64,000 bases of DNA from Telopea speciosissima (Eukaryota; Streptophyta; Magnoliopsida; Proteales; Proteaceae), in the NCBI RefSeq assembly GCF_018873765.1, contig NC_057925.1:62799970-62863969 (forward strand). The letters are read 5' to 3'. The first letter of the stretch is position 1; every line of letters begins with the position of its first letter. Of this stretch, positions 46,501 through 55,500 are shown in pieces. A program made the translations under genes and the position numbers. The notes under the pieces are model-generated. The model worked only from the letters and a program-made list of their open reading frames with translations. It had not been told where the DNA came from and ran no database searches.

Positions 46501-49500
46501 CAGGTCTGCAATCTGATTATCCATTGAGTTCAACATCTGACTCAATATGCGTGCATCCACCGTATCCCATGTCGTGTCTCCTTCAGGCTTTGGCTTTGTG
46601 AGATGATCCTGTTGATCACGGCCCGTCAAGGCAAATCGAACCACCTTTTTCCATTGCTGAAAATTAGAAATCCCTTCAAGTTTCCTTTCGGTAATGCGAT
46701 GAGAAGAGGACAGTTCAGTCACAGTAGTCTTTGCATCACCCATTCTTAATTAATATCACAATCAATCACTGAAAAATTTTCTGAAATTAATACACCACCA
46801 ATAACTCGATCCAGACAGCAACAAAAATCACCACCAATAACTCGATTCAGCCAGCAAAAAATTTCTGGAATTGATACACCACAATAACTCGATCCAGCCA
46901 GCAACAAAAATCACCACCAATAACTCGATTCAGATTCTAATCACAAACAGTACCTGAATCGATCTCACCCTTTATACATACCCCAAGCCGAGACCTAGTT
47001 CCTCTATATTGACATGAACTAGTCTCAAATAAATTCACAAAACTGCAGCAAAGGGTGCTGCATCCCCTTTAAGATAATATCACGGGAAACCCCAAACCTT
47101 TAGGTCTTCAAACCGCAAGGTTGTTCAAAATAAAACGCAGGGACCAGAGAAGGATTAAGGATGTTGGATCGACTCCTACAGTCCTTGCTCTGATACCATG
47201 TAATAAATGTAGAGAGGAAGAAGAAAGAAGAAGAAGAAGACAGGAGGAAGAAGAGCTGCTGCAATTGGGAGATACAGCCGTAAGTTAGACTGCCCCCAAA
47301 TCAGTATATTTAAAATAGGTTTGAATAAACTAATACAGAGACAAAAATACCCCTGAATGGGGAATCGTGAATAGAGAGCTTACGCTAGCTCTATTCACGA
47401 TTCCTCCTCCCCCTTACTCCTAACAGGTAGAAAATAGAAACTTCCTAAAATAGAAAGTAGGAAATAGAAACTACTAAACCTAGCAACTAGTGACAATGGC
47501 AACTTATTGAAAATAGAAACTAACTAGAGTTAGAAACTAGTAAAGCTTTATATATCAGCCTTCTAAAACAAAAGGAAGGACACTGAAAAAGAAACTAAAT
47601 AAATTAGAAAGTCTTCTAGAAGTCTTCAAAGTTGCATTCAATCTCCACCAGCTTGTCCATATCTGCCCTCAAATCTATTTTTGTTTTTAAATTTTGTCTT
47701 GGTCTCTTATCTTCTTCATTCTTCTGTTTAGGCTGGGGCTGCCTTAGGTGATGCTCCATCAAACCAACAAAAACTTGCCACATCATCAGACCATGCTGCC
47801 TCTCACAGCAGTCGAATCCACAACCTTGCTGGACTGGTTTTGGGGCTTGTTCCCGCTGGTACATATGGACTTGTGATCTACATCAAAGGGACTGGGAAGG
47901 GAGAGGAGGCATAGGTCTCGAAACTTTAGTGGGACAAAGCAGGATCGAGTCAAAGTACCGCCATCAGCCATGGGATACGGGCAAAGAAGATGGGTAATTC
48001 GGTTTTTAGGTCGTTAGAGAGGGAGGAGTCCAAACTCTGGGATGAGAGAGCTGGAGAGGAGGGCTGGACCAACCCAGAGAGGCCAAGGAGCTGGGCTGAA
48101 AGATTGGGTCAGGGTATCCTAAACTAGAGTTGTGGGCCAGGGAAGGGGAGACCGAGATAATGGGCTCAATAAAATTATAAAGGTTGGGGGTTGATGGGCT
48201 GTGGGCTTAGATTTAGGTTTAGAAACTGGGCCAAGGCAGAAATTGGGTTGAAAGTAGTACTGCCAACATCGTTAGCTGGATTAAGAAGACTGGGCCCCAC
48301 TCCCGAGATCGAGTAAGCGAGGGGTAAAAGGGGGGACGGTGGACTAAAAGGCATCATCGGAACCAGCAGAAGCTGAGGGAGCGGAGAGGGGAGAAGGGGC
48401 GATGATGACGGATGAGGGTGTGACAGTAAGGTGATTCTATGGCAGTTGCAGCGATAAAGAAGCATGCAGGGTTTGCTGGAGAAACCGACTAGACTGAGGG
48501 CAGCAAGGTTCATTAACACTGGGAATAGGATCTACAACGGCCTCGGGAACAGCAACAATGACAGCCTTGGGGACGTCACCAGGTTGCAGGGAGGAGAATC
48601 AGTTTGAACTGTTAGTCCTTCCTTGGTTACGGACCAGCGGTAGGGATGAGATACAGGTTGCACACGGATTCAACGGCCATGTGGACGACAACTTCTACGA
48701 CGGTCTCAGCTGGGAGAGCGATGACCAGAAGGGATTTTGGCCCAAGATGAGGGAGGAGGGGGAGGTGGGTGAATGGTGGGATGGTGTTTAGAGGAAATAG
48801 AAGTGACGGTATCTGGGATAAGTGATTGGGTCTCCTGATCTACATCCACAATTGATTTGGGAGAGCACAGGCTGGAGTCGTATCCAAAAGCTTTGCAGAC
48901 AAGGCAATGGGGAGGGCTCCGTTTGAACGCAACACCTTGCTCGAACGAATATCCTTCATCGTCGGTGACAGTGATGAAGGAAAGCAGGCGTTCCTCAGTA
49001 GAGACCTCAATACAGATTCAAGCATAGGCGAGTCTGTTTTTCCTCTTGGTTCTGGCGTCTGAGTAAAGAGGTTTTCCCAACACCGAACCTACAATACTAA
49101 GACCATCTGTACACCAATAATGGAGAGGGAGGCCAGGCAGAGAGATCCACTCAGGGATTGAACTGAGGTCAACACGATGGTGCTGGAGATGGCAATCCCA
49201 TCAATGGAGAAATGTCAGTTTCCAGCCGATTTGCCACGGACCTTCCTCCAGTGCTCGCAACTTGCCATGTTCATCAAAGAACTTGAAGATTAAAAAAAAA
49301 AAAAAAAAAAACCATTATCCATCGGGTAGGTATCAGCATTCCCTAGTAGTCTCCATTGCTTAGTGAGGGAGAGTTTGACAATATTGAATGGTGGTCGGCT
49401 TCCAATGAAGTGGCCGACCAGGGAGTTAAGACAAAGACCTACTTAGTCATCCAGTAATCTAGTCTGACAATGGGCTATCTTGGGGCTTACAACGATGGAA

Positions 49501-52500
49501 GGAGCAATGAAGTGGAGAGGAGACATCAAGTTTGTGATACCAATACCGCTCAACAACACCAAAACTCTTACCAAAAAAAAAAAAAAAAACTCTTATTGTT
49601 TCCTCCAATCATCTCTAATTTATGGGGGTTGTATTACATTTATAAAGATCTTCTAAAATGCCTAAATTGACTCGTAAAAAGACTCTTAATCACTCTAACA
49701 TACTCAAGAAAGTAAATAAACTAAAAACATAACTCTATCTAACTATTTAGTATCTTAATTTATCTCAAACACTTAACTACTAATCTCGTATGTAAACTTT
49801 GTCCCCAGTTTATGGGCTTATAAATTAAGCCCATTATAATGAAACCCAAAAAACATAAAAGGCCCAACCTATAATATAACTATCCAAAGCTCCATTGCAG
49901 CCTACTAAACTGCCACCAACACCTTATGGGTCTTCCAAGCATGCGCATAGGCCTCCATATGGTATTAATGTCCAAATGCAACTGCATCAACCCTCCAATA
50001 TGGCAAGGCAGAATCAATTCATGACCAGTCATTGCCCTGCCAGTTTTGCAAGAGTTGCTTTTGTAAATGAGCCGGGTGGTGCCAGAGGCACTAGGAGATA
50101 TCAGGAGGTGATCGATCATCAAATCATATGATGGAAGTAGGAAAGATCTCAAAGGCCAGAAACCGCCACCAGGGATCTATGGTCAGAAAGAAACAGGACA
50201 AAGACTTGAATGAACTTGAATGATCAATGCTGAACCAGCATATATGGTAACTCCCTAGGTTTCTGAAAGCATTACATGGAATTAGTGACTCCATTTTTTG
50301 GCTAATATTCTCCATTTATTTGCAGTTGTAAAGTTCCAAGTTGGAGGGCTCACAAAATTACGTTATCGGGTCTTTTCTCATCCTGATCCTCCTCTTCTGT
50401 GTTTCTCTATGAATTATTTTGCCCATTATCAAGAGAAAGAGTGCTCACCATGGGATCAAGCATTAACAATAGAATGAAAGCTTGAGCGAAAAAGAAAGCT
50501 TAAAGTATTGAATTAGTTTAAATTGGACCATATATGAGTTTTCGTAGACAAGCTTGCTTCAATATAATTTCACATTAAGTTCATACCGTTATATGAAGAG
50601 GAGCAAAACCACATGATTATCTGCAGAGGCACATAACTAGATACATGCCATACACTGATGCTCACATCAATGACTACATAGCTACACAATGGGTTTTCAA
50701 AAAAAAGATTAATACAACAGAGCACATAATGGATGGAACATCACATAGAAACAAGCTACAGTTTACACACCACAAGACAGTAATAAGCTAAATCAATAAA
50801 ATTATCCCACAGTTTTTTAGGGATAGGTGATGATTCCACAATCATTGAACTTAAATGGAATACACCCATGTACATGCAGATATCAACAACTACATAGCTA
50901 TTGCAATGTGGGGAAAAAAGAAGAAGATAAATGCAACAGAAAGAGGAACGTGCTATGCATGGAACATAAGATAGATTATTAGCTGCAGTTTACATAGCAA
51001 GATAATAAATTTAAATCAGTAATGATTGTTCCATAATCTTTGAACTTTAGTAGGGAAAATTCACATGCTAATAAAATCAAAAGATTGATTTGGTTGGCTG
51101 ACAAGTAGAATAGAGCAATTAATAGGTTTAAAAACCCGTAATTCAAGGTATGCACCTTCCAATTTGGAGGAGCTATGCTGTCAATAACAAGGACATTCTT
51201 ATCCCATCTCTCTGTGACTGCAACCAAAAGTTTTTTTGTGAATCTGCGAAAGGAAGAAGAATACAGTGAGTACAACCAAAAAATTCTGCAAGACTCTTGC
51301 CCCTCCTTTCATCCAAGGGTAACTGCCCTCAACCTTGAATGGTATTGAAGCTCAAACTTCTAGGGAAGTGCACAAGTACTCATGGGAGGATAGCACCTTT
51401 TTCCTAGAAAGTGTTTTTATGAAAACAAACTTAAAAACTTAACCCTGAGGGGCATACCGTAAAATTAGTTTGCTGTAAACCAACTTTGGAGGAGCTGAGA
51501 GGACTTCTGCTTCTGAGATACACAGAACAGGTAAAATGTTCAACATTCATGCTATAAAGAGGAAAAAGAAAGTACAATATTACCTACATTGTTAGATTTC
51601 TACTGATAATATGCCAGATAATCTGCCACGAATAGGTTGCGAAGAGGGTAACTGATGTGAAGAAGCTGGTACGCTAAAGCTTGAAGGATGACAGCAGCAA
51701 ATAACAATATTTTCAAACACCCCCCCCCCCCCAAAAAAAAAGGGCACATGGATGCACACACACAAAGCTTCAATTATTTGGACACACTAGGAATATAAAA
51801 TGAAACTCAATGAGCTACTTTTCTCTTCATAAGGTTCAAAGACAGGTAAACCTCTGCAGTAGGTGAGGTTTGAGGCTGGTCGCTGGCTTCCAGAATGAGT
51901 TTCAGAAAGATTTCCTACCAGTATGGATAATTCATAGAACACATTGAGAAGTTGAGAAATGTTCATATCATGGGTAACCTGGATAAAAAACGTAGCAACA
52001 AAAAACTATTGTCCTCCCAATAAAAAGAATTAAGTCTGTCATGTATCCTTCAACTCCAAATAAAACAAATCTTCTAACACATCCCTAGGCATAAGAACAT
52101 CTCTAATGTGTTACTTATAAGATACTATGTCATGAACTACAACAGTAGTTGACAAGCTAAAATGGAAGAATACTATTCAATCGTCGACATCATGCGAGCC
52201 AAGTTCAGTTAGTTGCAGTCAACTGACTTCAACCTAAAAACTTTATGTCTGCATGGAGGCCCCATGATTTACCTTGAACATATCTAATCTGTCTTTGTCA
52301 GGGAATAATCCCATATTGACTATGTTTGGGAGAAGTTCATTGAAGCCCGTTTGAGAAGAGAGACTCATATGTCGGTGAACCAGTTTGGCTTCATGGCTTC
52401 ATGCCAGGTAGATCTACAATAGAAGCTATCTACTTAGTGAGGAGGTTCATGAAAATATATAGCGATAGCAAGAAGGATCTCCATACGGTCTTCATTGACC

Positions 52501-55500
52501 TGGAAAAAGCCTATGACTGAGTCCCTAGAGATTTAATCCAGCATACTCTAGTGAAGAGACGAGTATCGAGTAAATATGTGCAGGTAATTAAAGATATGTA
52601 TGAGGGCATGGTGACTAGTGTAAAATCTAAAGGAGGTCAAGGCAAGGAATTCCCAATTACGATTGGGTTACATTAAGGATCCACCTTAAGCCCTTATCTA
52701 TTGGTGCTTATCATGGACGAACTAACCAAGAGCATTCAAGAGGTCTTGCGGTGTATGCTATTCGCCGATGATATTGTTCTGGTAGATGAGACAAAAGAAG
52801 GGATTAACACTAAGTTAGAGTTATGGAGATCAACCTTGGAAACAAGAGGCCTTAAGATCAGTAGAACGAAGACGAAGTATATGATGTGTAATTTTAGTCG
52901 CACTATGATGGATATTGATATAGTGCGAATCAAGGCAAGAGACATACCGCAAAGTGTTTATTTTAGATATCTGGGGTCTATCATAAATAAAGAAAGTGAC
53001 ATAGAGGATGATGTTTCACAGAGAATTAAAGTGGGATGGACGAAGTGGAGAGGTGCGTCCGGAGTGTTGTGTGACCGACGTATTCCTTTAAAGCTTAAAG
53101 GAAAGTTCTATAGGACTGTTGTTCAACCGGCCATGATGTATGGGGGCAAAATGTTGGGCAGTTAAGAAGTGTCATATTGATAAACTTTATGTAGCAGAGA
53201 TGAGGATGTTAAGATGGATGTGTGAAAAAACAATGATAAAGTACGGAATGAACATATAAGATCGGACTTGGTAGTTGCCCCGATCAATGACAAACTACGA
53301 GAGAGTCGTTTAAGGTGGTATGGTCATATTCAACGGAGGCCTAGGGATGCCCCAGTTAGGAGTGTTATGATTCCGATTGAAGAAGCTAAAAGAGCTAGGA
53401 ACAGACCTAAAATGACCATAGGAGAAGTGGTGAGGAAGGACATGCATAAGCTAGAACAAGTATGACCTCGGACAGACCCATTGGAGGGCAAGGATCCATG
53501 TTGCAGACCCCATTTAGCTGAGATTCTCCTTACACGGTAGGCTATGCCTCTTTCCTTTCACTATCTTTCATCTTTCATCGTTCATTTTTCTATTTATTTC
53601 CCATCTTTCATTTGTAATTTTCCTTTTTCATCTCTCATCTCTGTCCCCATCTTTTCTTTCCCTTTTTTTTGGTTAAAACTCTGTTTTCCCTACTTTGTTT
53701 TGTTTAGATCCATGTAGCCGACCCCATAAGTTGAGATAAGGCTGAGTTTGTTGTTGTTGTTGCTGTTGACTAAGTTTGGGACCTTGGATGACTTAATATA
53801 TCAGTTGGGTCCACCTAAGAGCTTAAGCATTTTTGGGATAATCAATAGTCTTTAACGGAGATCTCATCAATGATCACCACAGTGACCAAGATGCCAACTA
53901 TTTTTATACTCTTATTTGGTTGTTGCACTTGTTTTAGATTAGCTCTTTGAGCTGATCTTTACATGGTACAATGTATCCCTTGTATCTCTACATAATCCTT
54001 TTCTCTTAAGTCAATGAATATTACTTCTCAAAAAAAGAAAAATATATCTGATTCTCTGACAGTATATGAGGTCTAGGCTGTATGGGTGCCCAGCTTTGCT
54101 TCTTCACACAGTGTTTAACATTCTCAGACCATTGCCAAGATTATGTTCCAGTAGATTATAATCACATTCATCACACGTTTGTGAAAAGAAAAAGCATCAG
54201 AAATAATGTAATTGCAATGCATGGATTCATCAGAAGAATAAGTTGGAAAATAACATCAAGCAATCAAAGAAAGCATTTGAAAGGTCGGGTAGTAATCACG
54301 CAGAATGGGAAATCAACAACAACAACAAACTCAGCCTGATCCCAATACTATGGGGTCGGCTACATGGATCCAAACAAAACAAGGTAGGGAAAAAATAATC
54401 AAGAGATAGGAAAAGAGGTGACAGATGAAAGTAAGAGGAAAACGGCACAGCCCAGCAAGTCAGGAGAATCTCAGCTAAATGGGGTCTGCTACATGGATCC
54501 TTGCCCTCCAATAGGTTCTATCCGAGGTCATACTAGGAACAAGACCTCGACTATGCATCTCTTTCCTCACAACTTCTCCCATAGTCATTTTAGGTCTGCC
54601 CCTAGCTCTTTAGCTCCTTCAATCGGGATCACATCACTCCTCCTTACTGGGGCGTCCCTAGGCCTCCATTGGACATGACCATACCATCTTAAACGACCAT
54701 TGCAAAGATTATGTCCCACTAGATTATAATCACATTCATGGAAGAGACCATAACACATTAAACGACTCCGCAGAATGGTATATCAATATCCAAGAAATGG
54801 ATCTGCCAATTGATATCATGGAAGAGACACTAAACTATTATAACCTGTGAGTTATAGTAGCAGCACAACAAATTGAATCAAAGGTACTACAAACTGCTAG
54901 CACTCAAAGTACATAATTCGTATCCATCCCCCAACCTCCCCAAGTCCCCCCCTCCCAACAAAAAATACAGAATTCGTAGCTTAAAATATGTCGAATTGTG
55001 CATCAGTTTGCTGGGAAGTTTATAAACATTTAGCCTCTCAATTATGAACTTAGGTATCACTTGATAAGAAGCTAAGAAGCTTTTGACTTCATCCTCGAAA
55101 AATAAAATAATGGGAATTCCACTGGAAAAACCCACCATGTATAACTAAATTTAAACTGGGACGAATCCATTTGACATGCGTGTCAAACAAAGTGCAATTA
55201 AGAAAAAATATTAAGGTTAACAGTTTTACCTATTGCAGATTCCTTTTCATTCTTGCGTAAGTGCTCCTCTGCCATTTCTTCTGTCTCCGTCGAGAGAGGG
55301 GGCCCACTGAAGCTCATGTGATTGTATTCCAACAACAAGGCCTTGTTGAACTCATAGCCAGGTTCTGAAGGTGAAGATGAGATACCAGTAAATCAAAAGT
55401 ATTCTTCATCAAGGGAGTTCCCCAGTGCCAATGGGGTTTCTCCTTCTAAAAGAATAACTCTTTACATTTGATAGATAGAGCTAGAATACATAATTCGTTC

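Larger units (their letters stand above)
41166..47425 (-). mobile_element. Ty1/copia retrotransposon, copia-3 (young, nested in the LINE)
   Basis: 6260 bp, of which 1154 bp are a later hAT-like insert and its target repeat. LTRs are 41166-41386 (221 bp) and 47199-47425 (227 bp). They start TGTAATAAATG and end CCTAACA, and differ by about four substitutions and one 6-bp length change in a GAAGAA run. Perfect 5-bp target repeats GGTAG flank the element (41161-41165, 47426-47430). Primer site TGGTATCAGAGC lies at 47187-47198 (minus), and a polypurine tract GAGGGGGAG beside 41386. Protease and integrase active sites are intact. A few stops and frameshifts interrupt the polyprotein, so it is recent but probably dead. 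Confidence 0.96.
51513..55229 (-). other. NusB intron 3
   Basis: A 3717-bp intron containing an RTE LINE (plus strand), a second RTE 3' end (minus strand), a C-run followed by an A-run at about 51718-51739, and AT-rich filler. Two coding-like minus stretches near 51640 and 51860-51975 are not needed by the exon chain. Confidence 0.7.

Noticed and set aside
51600..51980. Two coding-like minus-strand stretches in NusB intron 3
   Set aside because: Exon 3 joins exon 4 perfectly in phase without them, one has an in-frame stop, and no family block corresponds.
55388..55446. Extra NusB exon between exons 2 and 3 (open stretch reading [16 protein letters not shown])
   Set aside because: It has an acceptor-like TTTTAG but brings an in-frame TGA. 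Skipping it joins exon 2 to exon 3 in phase and restores the expected RRExGYEF family block.
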